From assembly GCA_025963635.1 (NCBI GenBank), contig JAOQAK010000002.1, positions 124,001-188,000 of the forward strand: DNA of 64,000 nucleotides. Direction: 5' to 3'. A model generated the notes under the pieces. The model saw nothing but the letters and a program-made list of their open reading frames with translations, had not been told where the DNA came from and ran no database searches. The stretch's first letter is position 1; every line of letters starts with the position of its first letter. Shown in pieces: positions 8,737 through 18,074 of the stretch. Source of the DNA: Ferruginibacter sp. (GTDB lineage: Bacteria; Bacteroidota; Bacteroidia; Chitinophagales; Chitinophagaceae). The position numbers were made by a program, and so were the translations under genes.

Positions 8737-9750
8737 TTATTGTATAGGTGTTTTATCAATGGTAGAGGTGTCATTTATAAAGGGGTCATTGCTATAAGCT
8801 ACGCCCGGGATGGGTAATTCTTCGCCAGGATGATCAATTTCTTTTTTGCTGTATTTTTCAAACAAAATAAACAGGCCAATCACCGCAGCGATGCTTACCA
8901 GTGCCGCCCATTGAGGAAAATGTTCATCCATTTTGGAGGGATCTATTTTGCCGCCTGCTTTGCTGGAAAGATATAACATGGTGAGTGCGAACCCATTGTT
9001 GAAAAAATGCCCAAGGATATTCAACCAGATATTTCCTGTACGATAATAGATCCATCCCAATACAAACCCAAGTGCAAAACGGCTCAAAAAGCCAAGATAG
9101 GAGCCATGCACCAGGCTAAAAATAATGGCTGTAACTGTAATCGCCACCACGGGCATCTTAAACCACCGCGAGAATAAATTCTGAATTCCGCCCCGGAACA
9201 AAGTTTCCTCGAACACCGCGGGCAAAAATGCAATGATAATTACTGACACCAGGTAATCTGAAAAGCTATTCATTCTTGCCATTACCATCACTATTTTATT
9301 ATAACTATCCTCCGCAGTTTTGAATTTGAGCAGGGTAGCTTTGGACCATGGAAACATCTCCGTTAAGTCTTGTAAAGCGCTTACGACGGGAAGTGCGGCC
9401 AACATAATAAAGATCACGATAATGCCAGATGATATATTGAAATGATCTTTGAACCCCAAATGCACAAAAGGCTTTTTATGACAGACCAGGGCATATAAAA
9501 CAGGAGGTAAAAAAAACAGGAATACGGTGGAAATAAATTGCATCCATCTTAAAGCCGATGCATTTTCGGGCTTGAACAGGTTATCCATGATCTCTGTTGA
9601 AGAGAGCCCTTTTAAGTCGGACAGGTTAATTTTTCCCAGTAAAGGAATAATCCCTGCCACCTGTCCGATGATCAACCCTACGCCGGTAAATGCAGTGAGA
9701 ATACCCAACTGGCCCCAGTAGTTAAAACGTTTGGTTGCTAAATACGCCAT
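8737..9750 (-). CDS. CPBP family intramembrane glutamic protease
   Basis: 337 residues with about eight membrane helices. The Abi/CAAX-protease motifs are present: EETLFRG with Glu181-Glu182 and Arg186, then the second His in SLVHGSYLGF (His215) and a third in NILGHFFNN. A hydrophilic tail of ~40 residues follows. Family members cleave membrane proteins or prenylated peptides; the substrate here is unknown. First gene of the CPBP-cdsA-psd run. Confidence 0.88.
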   Translation of the reverse strand: MAYLATKRFNYWGQLGILTAFTGVGLIIGQVAGIIPLLGKINLSDLKGLSSTEIMDNLFKPENASALRWMQFISTVFLFFLPPVLYALVCHKKPFVHLGFKDHFNISSGIIVIFIMLAALPVVSALQDLTEMFPWSKATLLKFKTAEDSYNKIVMVMARMNSFSDYLVSVIIIAFLPAVFEETLFRGGIQNLFSRWFKMPVVAITVTAIIFSLVHGSYLGFLSRFALGFVLGWIYYRTGNIWLNILGHFFNNGFALTMLYLSSKAGGKIDPSKMDEHFPQWAALVSIAAVIGLFILFEKYSKKEIDHPGEELPIPGVAYSNDPFINDTSTIDKTPIQ

Positions 9751-9773
9751 AGTGTTTGCTTATAAGTGCGTAA

Positions 9774-9988
9774 ATTTACAGTGTTTACGGTTTACGGTTT
9801 TAGGTTTTCTGTGATTAAGATTCTAATAGCAAGTACAAATGGCTGAATAAATGTAACCAGGCTTTTCCCCGATAAGGTTTTTACAGATAGTTTCTGATAA
9901 ACAGTTAATCAAGGGATATTTGGTTTTCACCAGATTGACAGAATGACTGACCAGAAGAACCGTAAACAGTAAACAAAAAACAGTAAAT
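9774..9988. repeat. facing 7-bp arrays in the CPBP/dusB divergent gap
   Basis: Left array 9783-9810: gtttacg, gtttacg, gttttag, gttttct, preceded by atttaca. Right array 9961-9988: cgtaaac, agtaaac, aaaaaac, agtaaat. The two are imperfect reverse complements, 150 bases apart, and the right one ends four bases before the dusB ATG. Together they frame the whole region where both divergent promoters must lie. Confidence 0.75.
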
Positions 9989-9992
9989 CATT

Positions 9993-11030
9993 ATGCCTTC
10001 AATCGGTAACATACAACTTCCGGAATTCCCCTTACTACTTGCTCCAATGGAGGATGTGAGTGACCCTCCCTTTAGAGCCGTTTGCAAAGACAAGGGCGCC
10101 GACCTGATGTACACAGAATTTATCAGCAGTGAAGGTTTGATAAGAGATGCCATCAAGAGTCGTAAAAAACTGGATATTTTTGATTATGAGAAACCGGTGG
10201 GTATCCAGATTTTTGGTGGGGATGAGGAAAGTTTAGCGCTGGCCGCAAAAATCGTAGATATCACCAACCCCGACCTGCTGGATATTAATTTTGGCTGCCC
10301 CGTAAAAAAAGTGGCCATGAAAGGAGCCGGGGCGGGCGTTTTGAAAGATATCGACCTGATGGTGAGGTTAACTTCCGCCGTGGTAAAATCGACTTCGTTG
10401 CCGGTTACCGTTAAAACCCGGCTGGGCTGGGATGATACCAACCGCAATATAGAAGAAGTGGCCGAACGCCTGCAGGATGTAGGCATCAAGGCGCTTGCGA
10501 TCCATGGCCGCACCCGCACACAGATGTATAAGGGCTCGGCCGATTGGGATCTTATCGGCAAGGTTAAAAATAATCCCCGCATAACCATACCTATTTTTGG
10601 CAATGGTGATATTGATAGTCCGCAGAAAGCATTGGAATATAAAAACCGTTATGGTGTGGATGGGATAATGATCGGGAGAGCGGCTATCGGTTATCCCTGG
10701 ATATTTGAGGAGATAAAACATTTTATCGCCACAGGTGAGCATTTGCCCTCACCCACAATTGAAGACCGGGTAGAAGTTTGTAAAAAACATTTGCATAAAT
10801 CATACGAATGGAAAGGTCCGGTGGTGGGCATTTTTGAAATGCGCCGGCATTATGCCAATTATTTAAAAGGATTGCCCGGCATCAAGGAATATCGCTACCA
10901 GTTAGTTACCCTCAAAAGAGTGGACGAGATCGATGCGGTTTTGGATGAGATCGTAATAAAATACGCCGGCTACGAGTTTGAAAAAACACCTATTGAGCTG
11001 ATCAATTACCACGAAAAATGCCCTGTTTAA
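9993..11030 (+). CDS. dusB: tRNA-dihydrouridine synthase B
   Basis: 345 residues. Flavin TIM barrel beginning LLLAPMEDVSDPPFR; catalytic Cys102 in INFGCPVKKV; the HGRTRTQMYKG and GIMIGRAAIGYPWIF segments are typical of the DusB/NifR3 group. A small helical tRNA-binding domain forms the C-terminus. Reduces specific uridines in the tRNA D-loop using NADPH and FMN. Not followed by fis as in enterobacteria, as expected outside that group. Confidence 0.94.
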   Translation: MPSIGNIQLPEFPLLLAPMEDVSDPPFRAVCKDKGADLMYTEFISSEGLIRDAIKSRKKLDIFDYEKPVGIQIFGGDEESLALAAKIVDITNPDLLDINFGCPVKKVAMKGAGAGVLKDIDLMVRLTSAVVKSTSLPVTVKTRLGWDDTNRNIEEVAERLQDVGIKALAIHGRTRTQMYKGSADWDLIGKVKNNPRITIPIFGNGDIDSPQKALEYKNRYGVDGIMIGRAAIGYPWIFEEIKHFIATGEHLPSPTIEDRVEVCKKHLHKSYEWKGPVVGIFEMRRHYANYLKGLPGIKEYRYQLVTLKRVDEIDAVLDEIVIKYAGYEFEKTPIELINYHEKCPV

Positions 11031-11047
11031 GAATAAGGCTGTTTTAA

Positions 11048-11065
11048 AAAATCCAGAAGGATTTT
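11048..11065 (+). terminator. short hairpin after dusB
   Basis: aaaatcc and ggatttt pair around a four-base loop, with an A-run before and T's inside the right arm. Weak stem, so a modest terminator candidate. Confidence 0.45.
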
Positions 11066-11171
11066 CATAAATCTTCTAAGTTAACTCCACAGCCAAACCG
11101 CTGATGCGCTACAAAAAGGCGTCTTTAATGTTGCCATTGCGCCAGCTTTAGTAGTAACTTTAAATAAAAAA

Positions 11172-12260
11172 ATGGAGAAGCAAGGACTGCTTTTTATTCC
11201 GGATATCAGCGGATTTACCCGGTTTGTTAATGAAATGGAGATTGAGCATAGCCGTTTGATCATCCAGGAATTGCTTGAGATACTGGTGAATGCCAATCAT
11301 TTGGGGTTAGAAATTTCTGAAATTGAAGGTGATGCGATTTTGTTTTATAAATTCGGAACGGCGCCCGAGTTGAAGGAATTGTATCAACAGGTAGAAAAAA
11401 TGTTTTGCGAATTTCACAGCAGCCTTAAGGCATATGAATATCACCGTTTCTGCCAGTGCAAGGCTTGCACATCGGCAATCAATCTTAGTTTGAAAGTGGT
11501 TACCCATTATGGTGAATTTACCAGCTACCAGGTAAAAGATTTCAAAAAGCTGATAGGAAAGGATATTATTGTCGCCCATCAACTGCTTAAAAATGATATT
11601 GATCAACATGAATATTGGCTGGTTACGAAAAGCCTGGTGCAGCATATTCCCATTAGCAAGCTCACTCCCTGGATGCAATGGGATAGCAGCACAAAACAAA
11701 TAGAAAACGGCGCAATCCCATTTCACTACACACAGTTAAGCCAGCTTAAAAATGAGATTACGATAGCGCCGCTTCCGCAACCGGAGCTCTCAAGAAAAGT
11801 AAAAGTTATCAGTGTTTCGAAGGTGTATGATATCGATATCATTCCATTATTTCATGCAACAGGCGACTTCCATTACCGGAGCCGCTGGCGGGAAGGAGTG
11901 AAAGCCATCGAAGCCGTGAATCATTTTTTGCCCAGGGTGGGCATGAGATGCCGCTGTGTTCTTGAAAACGGCCAGGAAGTTCTTTACTCAAGCAGCTACT
12001 CTTATCAACCCGAAAGAATTGAATTTAGCGAAACAGAAGAATCAACCAATAACGCTACCTATTATCTTCTTGAAAAAACAGGCGATGATACAACGAAGCT
12101 CACTATTGATTTTTATATCCCGAAAGGTCTATTGACACAAACCCTGTTTAAGCTGAGAAAGCAAAATAAAGTGGAAACGATCTTTAAAAAATCGTTGCTG
12201 AATCTTGATGGGCTGGTGAAAGAACTTAAACCAGTGAATTCTGTGAAAGAGGATACATGA
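11172..12260 (+). CDS. DUF2652 protein with a C-terminal SRPBCC-like domain
   Basis: 362 residues. The N-terminal ~190 residues match DUF2652, a relative of class III nucleotide cyclases: LLFIPDISGFTRFV at the start and EISEIEGDAILFYKF at the place of the second metal site. The metal Asp pattern is partly kept, but the catalytic Lys and transition-state residues cannot be confirmed, so activity is doubtful. The second half (from ~225: KVYDIDIIPLFHATGDFHYRSRW) resembles a polyketide-cyclase/START-like ligand pocket. Function unknown; perhaps sensing or signalling. Convergent with the acyl-CoA ligase. Confidence 0.72.
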   Translation: MEKQGLLFIPDISGFTRFVNEMEIEHSRLIIQELLEILVNANHLGLEISEIEGDAILFYKFGTAPELKELYQQVEKMFCEFHSSLKAYEYHRFCQCKACTSAINLSLKVVTHYGEFTSYQVKDFKKLIGKDIIVAHQLLKNDIDQHEYWLVTKSLVQHIPISKLTPWMQWDSSTKQIENGAIPFHYTQLSQLKNEITIAPLPQPELSRKVKVISVSKVYDIDIIPLFHATGDFHYRSRWREGVKAIEAVNHFLPRVGMRCRCVLENGQEVLYSSSYSYQPERIEFSETEESTNNATYYLLEKTGDDTTKLTIDFYIPKGLLTQTLFKLRKQNKVETIFKKSLLNLDGLVKELKPVNSVKEDT

Positions 12261-12301
12261 TTTTTTAAACAGTTAAAACCCGTTGTGGCTTACTATCCTA
12301 T

Positions 12302-14095
12302 TTAATTGTAAATACGGTTGATTACTCCTTTATATTTTTCCATGATCACCTTACGTTTAAGCTTTAGCGTTGGTGTGAGTTCCCCACTGTCGATGGTCCA
12401 TTCGTTCGGAAGCAATTCAAAACGTTTTACCTGTTCCACCTGGTTAAAAAATTTATTAAAACTATCCATCAGTTCCCTGTACAATTCCAACACTTTGGGA
12501 TTGTGAACGGTATCTTCATTGGTGGTAAAAGGAATACCTTTCAACCGCATCCATTCTTTGAGGTTGGGCATGGAAGGAACGATCAAAGCGCCCACAAATT
12601 TTTGATCCGCCCCGATCACCATCATCTGTTCAATAAATGGCGATTCTTTCATCCTGTTTTCAATTGGCTGCGGCGCTACATATTTCCCCCCGCTTGTTTT
12701 AAATAATTCTTTTTTGCGATCTGTTATTTTTAAATATTTTTCATCTTCAAAAACGCCAATATCGCCTGTATGCAGCCAGCCATCGATAACGGTTTCGGCG
12801 GTTAATTCAGGCTTATTGTAGTAGCCCATCATTACGCTTGGGCCCTTAACACATATTTCACCGTCCGGTTCCAGCCTAACCTCCTGCCCTTCCAGCACAG
12901 GGCCTACCGTCCCAAACTTTGTTCCTCCAGGAAATTGACCATTTACACTGATTACGGGGCTGTTTTCAGTGGGACCGTAACCTTCATAAATCGGGATTTT
13001 TGCAGCAGTAAATATCCTGATCAGCCTAACCTGGCAGGCAGCGCCGCCCGTGATAATAAAGTCAACATTGCCACCCAGCGCCTCCCTCCATTTGCTAAAA
13101 ATGAGCTTATTGGCGATAGCGAGTTGAAGATGATAGCCAATCCCCATGGGTTTAATATTATCATATTTATCTCCCAGCGCCACCGACCAGTCGAATAATT
13201 TACGCTGAATGCCAGTTAATTCAGCACCTTTGGCCATGATTTTCTCATACACTTTCTCCAGCAGCCTTGGCACGGTGCAAAATATATTGGGTTGAATTTC
13301 TTTCAGGTTCTCGGGGATGGTATCCAGGCTTTCTGCATAGTAAATGGAAATACCACTGTTCATATAAATGTAAGAGACCATCCTTTCGAAAATATGGTTC
13401 AAGGGCAAAAAGCTAAGCGACCTTGCTTTTATATTTTTTTCAAACGGAAAACTTTTTACAGAATTGAGTACATTAGAAACGATATTGCGATGGCTTAGCA
13501 TTACTCCTTTGGGAGTGCCTGTGGTGCCTGAAGTATAGATGATGGTGGCACAATGTTCGGCAGCAATACCGTCTTTTAATGTGGTTAGTTTGATGTAATC
13601 ATTTTCGTTAGGCAGGGCCAATATCTTTTTCCAATAGTCCGCCCCAGGCTTTTCATCAAAGCTATATACATTCAATAATGATGGAACCCTCGAACGAATA
13701 CTGGTTACCTTATCAAGGATATCCTGACCACTTAGAAAAACGAGTTTTACCCCCGCGTCATTGAAAATAAATTCAAGCTCGTTGATATTTGTGGTAGGAT
13801 AGATAGGGCAAAGGGCTACGCCTATTTGCTGGCATGCCATGTCGAGCATCAGCCATTCAGGGCGGTTTTTACTTATCAGGGCAATTTTATCCTGGTTCAC
13901 CACCCTCATATCATTACCGCTGAGTCCCAGGCTGATTAAACCTGCGCTTAAATTATTCACTATTCCCATCACTTCAGCAGTGCTGTAATTCTTCCATATG
14001 CCGTTTTCCTTTCCATTGATCATGTCGGCTTTAGGGAATTTTTCCAACTGGTTTTGGAGGAAGTCGAATATCCGGGAGTTTTCGTTCATATGCAA
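12302..14095 (-). CDS. long-chain acyl-CoA synthetase
   Basis: 597 residues, the FAA1/FadD15-like length. AMP-binding P-loop YTSGTTGTPKGVMLSH; core GYGPTENSP; adenylate Asp in GWLHTGDIG; hinge LKITDRKKELFKTSGGKYV. Activates long-chain fatty acids with ATP and CoA for lipid synthesis or degradation. Start may be either of two close Met codons (14095 or 14089). The 41-base gap to the convergent DUF2652 gene holds no clear hairpin. Confidence 0.93.
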   Translation of the reverse strand: MHMNENSRIFDFLQNQLEKFPKADMINGKENGIWKNYSTAEVMGIVNNLSAGLISLGLSGNDMRVVNQDKIALISKNRPEWLMLDMACQQIGVALCPIYPTTNINELEFIFNDAGVKLVFLSGQDILDKVTSIRSRVPSLLNVYSFDEKPGADYWKKILALPNENDYIKLTTLKDGIAAEHCATIIYTSGTTGTPKGVMLSHRNIVSNVLNSVKSFPFEKNIKARSLSFLPLNHIFERMVSYIYMNSGISIYYAESLDTIPENLKEIQPNIFCTVPRLLEKVYEKIMAKGAELTGIQRKLFDWSVALGDKYDNIKPMGIGYHLQLAIANKLIFSKWREALGGNVDFIITGGAACQVRLIRIFTAAKIPIYEGYGPTENSPVISVNGQFPGGTKFGTVGPVLEGQEVRLEPDGEICVKGPSVMMGYYNKPELTAETVIDGWLHTGDIGVFEDEKYLKITDRKKELFKTSGGKYVAPQPIENRMKESPFIEQMMVIGADQKFVGALIVPSMPNLKEWMRLKGIPFTTNEDTVHNPKVLELYRELMDSFNKFFNQVEQVKRFELLPNEWTIDSGELTPTLKLKRKVIMEKYKGVINRIYN

Positions 14096-14202
14096 TCGTT
14101 CAACTTTGTGTAAAAAAAATCCAATGTTCGGCTTTATTCAGATAAACTTTTTTACCGCTTTACATGCTGTGAATGTTGATAACAAGATAGGTTAATTCAA
14201 GA

Positions 14203-14240
14203 TAAAAAAAGCCATCCTAATTATAAGGGATGGCTGTAAA
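14203..14240 (-). terminator. intrinsic terminator after the TPR gene
   Basis: On the minus strand, agccatccc and ggatggct pair around a ~10-base loop and are followed by a run of eight T. It lies just past the TPR gene stop. Confidence 0.8.
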
Positions 14241-14283
14241 ATAAATAAATTAATACAATTTTTTGTCCGAAGATGCCGGGCAC

Positions 14284-15291
14284 TTAATGATAAACCTGAC
14301 CAGGTGGTATTTTGTAAATCCGACCTCTTTGAAAAGTGGTAAATTCCTTGTTGTCCGAAGAATGTGTATTGATCCAGTTTTGGTATGCAGCCAGGTTTTG
14401 CACAGTACCAAACATCCACTGGTTATAGGCGTCAAACATGCCTTCCTGCAGTAATTGGCGGTGGTATTCAAACAGGCGGTTTGGAAATTTTCCACCATAG
14501 TCATGATACCAGTCGAGGATAAAGCGTGTTCTGATCATCGTGAGTGTTCCGGGATCGATGCCTTCGGATGCAATGGCTACCTGTTTTTTCGTTGTTTGAA
14601 GGAAAGCATCCGCAAATTTTCCCAATTCTTTGGTTTGTTTATTAAAATCTCCTTCAGCGAACAACCTCTTATAACTTTCCAAAACAATTGATTTGACCTC
14701 GGGAGTGGTTTTGCCGAGTGGATCCATATTTACAAAGGTTTCGCCATATAAAATGCTCCATACCCTGCCCCCTGATGCATAATAATATTTACAGGCGTTG
14801 TAATAGTTTTTAGGAAAGTTCGGTTCTACTTCAATGCCTTTCTCCCATTGCTTAATGGCTTCATTGTTTTTTTGCTCCCATTGAAATTCACCGAAGTCGT
14901 TATACAGTACACCACTTTTTGGAAATTTTTTTATCCCTTTTTTATACAGTTTTTCACATTCCTTGTTATCATCCAGTTGCTTGTAAAAATTGGCGGCGAG
15001 CTGGTAGCACTGGTCATCAACATCGTCCCTGTCCAGAACGGGCTTAATTTCCTCAAGTCCCTGGGTATATTTTCTTTGGAATAAATAATTCAGTGCAAGG
15101 TCTTTGGTGATCTCAATATTTTTTGGTTCCAATACGGAAGCACGGTTCAGTACCAGGTAGGCATTGGTGTAATCGCCCTGGCGCATGTATCCCCTGGCTG
15201 TTTCCTGTAATTCACTGGCAGACTGCGCAGTGCCGGTAGTGAAAGAAAATACAAGCGTTGCAAGAAAAAAAGCTTTACTGATAGATTTCAT
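14284..15291 (-). CDS. exported TPR-repeat protein
   Basis: 335 residues. A signal peptide ends about residue 22 (TGTAQS). At least four TPR-like helical pairs fill residues 25-160 (GDYTNAYLVLNRASVLEP, KYTQGLEEIKPVLDRD, NKECEKLYKKGIKKFPKS, NEAIKQWEKGIEVEPN). The second half is less clear, with Trp/Tyr-rich helices. Likely periplasmic and a scaffold in a complex; no specific partner is evident. The gene stands alone between a terminator and a long repeat region. Confidence 0.7.
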   Translation of the reverse strand: MKSISKAFFLATLVFSFTTGTAQSASELQETARGYMRQGDYTNAYLVLNRASVLEPKNIEITKDLALNYLFQRKYTQGLEEIKPVLDRDDVDDQCYQLAANFYKQLDDNKECEKLYKKGIKKFPKSGVLYNDFGEFQWEQKNNEAIKQWEKGIEVEPNFPKNYYNACKYYYASGGRVWSILYGETFVNMDPLGKTTPEVKSIVLESYKRLFAEGDFNKQTKELGKFADAFLQTTKKQVAIASEGIDPGTLTMIRTRFILDWYHDYGGKFPNRLFEYHRQLLQEGMFDAYNQWMFGTVQNLAAYQNWINTHSSDNKEFTTFQRGRIYKIPPGQVYH

Positions 15292-15317
15292 TTATTTTGA
15301 ATTTCTGTAAGCAAGAG

Positions 15318-15575
15318 TTGATGGTTGATGGTTGAAGGTCGAAGGTTGAAGGTTGAAGGTTGAAGGTTGATAGTTGATAGTTGATAGTTGATAGTTGATA
15401 GTTGATAGAAAATTATCGACCGCAATTTAGCCAATATCCAATTTAGCCAACATTACAGCAACACGGTTATCATCAACTTTAACAATCAAATATCATGATT
15501 AACACCATAAAGAATTACCAACAAGAACCACCAAGAGCAATCATTAACGAACAACGACCAAAAACTAACGGCCAA
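15318..15575. repeat. large facing 7-bp arrays, 13 and 8 units
   Basis: Left array 15318-15408 is exactly 13 x 7 bases: two ttgatgg, then ttgaagg-type units, then six identical ttgatag. Right array 15520-15575 is eight 7-mers of the form nnnnYAA or close to it (aacaaga, accacca, agagcaa, tcattaa, cgaacaa, cgaccaa, aaactaa, cggccaa), loosely complementary to the left. It ends two bases from the DUF1015 stop. The identical run at the inner end shows recent unit expansion. Confidence 0.85.
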
Positions 15576-15577
15576 CC

Positions 15578-16807
15578 TTAATTAATCAAATGCGTAAGCA
15601 GTCCATCTCTTAATTTCGGTTCAAACCAGGTGCTTTTAGGCGGCATTACATTTCCGCTGTCGGCGATATCAAACAGTTGTTGAATGCTTACCGGGTGCAA
15701 ACTGATGGCCAGCGCCATTTCACGGCTATCCACTCTTTTTTCCAGTTCAGATAAACCGCGGATGCCTCCAACAAAATCGATCCTTTGATCGGTACGCTGG
15801 TCCTTTATGCCAAGCACAGGATCTAATAAATTATCCTGCAAGATGGTTACATCTAAAATTCCGATCGGGTCACTGGTATAAGTGCCTTCCTTTGCCATTA
15901 ATTTATACCATTGCTTATCAATATAAAGGCCAAACTCGTGCAGGTTTTGAGGTGAGAGCGCTTCCCCAGCTTTCTCTACGGTAAATTTTTGTTGTATTCT
16001 TTCCAGGAATTCTGCTGCAGTGAGCCCATTGAGGTCTTTTACCACACGGTTGTAATCCATGATCTTCAATTGGTCAGCGGGAAACAGGGTAGTAAGAAAA
16101 ATATCAGCGCCTTCAGGGGCTTTCTTCCCCAATGCCTGGCGCACTTTTGCCGCGGAAGCAGCACGGTGATGCCCATCGGCGATGTAGGTACATGGAACCC
16201 TCGTTTGAAATAATTTAGAGATCATACTGATCGTGTCCGTGTCGTTTATGATCCAGATGCTATGCTGTATCCCGTCATCTGCTACCAGGTCGTAAACAGG
16301 ATTTTTTTCTTTTTGCCACTTGCTGATCAGTGCATCGATTTCATCAACGTTTTTGTAAGCTAAAAAAACGTTGCCCGTTTGGGCGCCGGTGGTAGTAATA
16401 TGACTGATCCTGTCCAGTTCCTTTTCAGGCCGGGTAAATTCGTGCTTTTTTATAAGATCCTTCTCGTAATCATCCACGCTGCTGCCACACACAAGGCCAG
16501 TCTGGCTACGGCCATTCATTACCAATTGGTAGATATAATAACAGGCTTTATTTTCCCTGAATAAAATGTTCCTGCTAATAAAAGCATCCAGGTTTTTTTT
16601 AGCGGTATCATATACCTGTTGTGAGTGAGTGTCTACGTCTTCCGGGAGATCAATTTCACTTTTGGTGATGTGTAGAAAGCTGCTCGGATTACCCTGTGCC
16701 TCTACTTTTGCCTCCTTACTGCTAAGCACATCATATGGACGTGATGCTACCGCTTTGGCATGCTGCGCTTCAGGACGTAAAGCTTTAAAAGGGTGTATAG
16801 TGATCAT
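15578..16807 (-). CDS. DUF1015 family protein
   Basis: 409 residues, the family's usual length. Opens IHPFKALRPEAQHAKAVASRPYDVL, typical of the group; TYIADGHHRAASA is the most conserved segment. Biochemical role is not established; some annotations call it an SpoOJ/ParA/ParB/repB-like protein, which is weak. It lies 44 bases downstream of serC on the same strand. In many Bacteroidota the serine genes and DUF1015 travel together, which hints at a metabolic tie. A serA gene does not lie between them here. Confidence 0.85.
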   Translation of the reverse strand: MITIHPFKALRPEAQHAKAVASRPYDVLSSKEAKVEAQGNPSSFLHITKSEIDLPEDVDTHSQQVYDTAKKNLDAFISRNILFRENKACYYIYQLVMNGRSQTGLVCGSSVDDYEKDLIKKHEFTRPEKELDRISHITTTGAQTGNVFLAYKNVDEIDALISKWQKEKNPVYDLVADDGIQHSIWIINDTDTISMISKLFQTRVPCTYIADGHHRAASAAKVRQALGKKAPEGADIFLTTLFPADQLKIMDYNRVVKDLNGLTAAEFLERIQQKFTVEKAGEALSPQNLHEFGLYIDKQWYKLMAKEGTYTSDPIGILDVTILQDNLLDPVLGIKDQRTDQRIDFVGGIRGLSELEKRVDSREMALAISLHPVSIQQLFDIADSGNVMPPKSTWFEPKLRDGLLTHLIN

Positions 16808-16851
16808 TATATGTAAGATTATAAACTTGTCGCAAATATATTGTAAATGTT

Positions 16852-17919
16852 TTATGCATGGGATGCCGCAAATTCTTTCATTGCATTTACCAATACTTCC
16901 GCGCTGCTAATGGGCAGCGCATTGTATAAAGATGCCCGAAAGCCACCTACCAGCCGGTGCCCCTTGATGCCCACGATGTTTTTTTGTTTTGTAAAGCTGA
17001 GGAAGGCTTCTTCCAGTGCGGGATTGTTCATTACAAAACAAACATTCATTTTACTCCTGTCTTCTTTGGTTACTGTGCCGGTAAACAGTGGGTTTTCGTC
17101 TATTTCTTTATATAATAGCGTAGCTTTTTCATCGTTCAGTTTTTCCACTGCCGGCACTCCGCCCAGGGCTTTCAACCAGCGTAATGTGAGCATGCAAACA
17201 TATACAGCAAATACCGGCGGCGTATTTAACATGCTACCCTCTTTGATATGATTGCGGTAATCCATTATAGTAGGGATGGCCCGGTTTACCTTCCCGAGGA
17301 TATTTTTATTAACCACAACAAGGTTTACCCCAGCCGGTCCCATGTTTTTTTGTGCGCCCGCATAAATCAGGTCAAACGCATTAAAGTCAATTACCCGGCT
17401 AAAAATATCGCTGCTCATATCGCCTACCAGTGGTATACTGGTATGTGGTATCTTTTGCCATTGACTTCCGTAAATGGTATTGTTCGTTGTTATATGAAAA
17501 TAAGTTGCATCATTGGGTACAGCAAAGTCTTTTGGAATGGCAGTATAGTTGGATTCTTTACCGGTACATACCACTTCTACCTTGCCAAAAAGCTTTGCTT
17601 CTTTGATGGCCTTTATTCCCCAAACGCCGGTGTCGGCGTAGGCTGCAGTGTCCTTTGTGTTTAAAAGGTTCATCGGCACTTGCATAAATTGTGTAGAAGC
17701 GCCGCCATGAAGAAACAAAACTTCGTGCTCATCATCCAAATGCATTAATTCCCTTACCAATGATCTTGCTTCATCCATTACTGCCTGGAAAGTAGCGGTC
17801 CGATGGCCAAGTTCTAAAATTGATAATCCGCTGTTATTGTAATTAAGTACTGCTTCGGCAGCCTGCTGAAAAACTTCTTTTGGTAGAATAGAAGGGCCTG
17901 CATTAAAATTATGTACCAC
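16852..17919 (-). CDS. serC: phosphoserine aminotransferase
   Basis: 355 residues. Fold-type I aminotransferase with the SerC opening NFNAGPSILP and LELGHRT; PLP-binding Lys191 in YAGAQKNMGPAG. Converts 3-phosphohydroxypyruvate and glutamate to phosphoserine and 2-oxoglutarate; the same enzyme can serve pyridoxine synthesis, for which pdxA is also in this window at 61.5 kb. A TACTTTTG -7-like element reads on the minus strand at 17961-17968, upstream of the start. Followed by DUF1015. Confidence 0.95.
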   Translation of the reverse strand: MVHNFNAGPSILPKEVFQQAAEAVLNYNNSGLSILELGHRTATFQAVMDEARSLVRELMHLDDEHEVLFLHGGASTQFMQVPMNLLNTKDTAAYADTGVWGIKAIKEAKLFGKVEVVCTGKESNYTAIPKDFAVPNDATYFHITTNNTIYGSQWQKIPHTSIPLVGDMSSDIFSRVIDFNAFDLIYAGAQKNMGPAGVNLVVVNKNILGKVNRAIPTIMDYRNHIKEGSMLNTPPVFAVYVCMLTLRWLKALGGVPAVEKLNDEKATLLYKEIDENPLFTGTVTKEDRSKMNVCFVMNNPALEEAFLSFTKQKNIVGIKGHRLVGGFRASLYNALPISSAEVLVNAMKEFAASHA

Positions 17920-18074
17920 TATTTACTAGGTTAAAAAATGAGCTATGATTTTTTCGAATGCAAAAGTACCCAAATGAAATTTAATCTATTTGTGAAATAA
18001 ATAAAAGCTCCGGGCTAAAGAAAACAGTATATGCGGTATGTGGCCACCGCGGAGGATATAAAGCGAAAAAATTT

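Noticed and set aside
15318-15408. CRISPR array
   Set aside because: Units are 7 bases with no spacers and no cas genes nearby.
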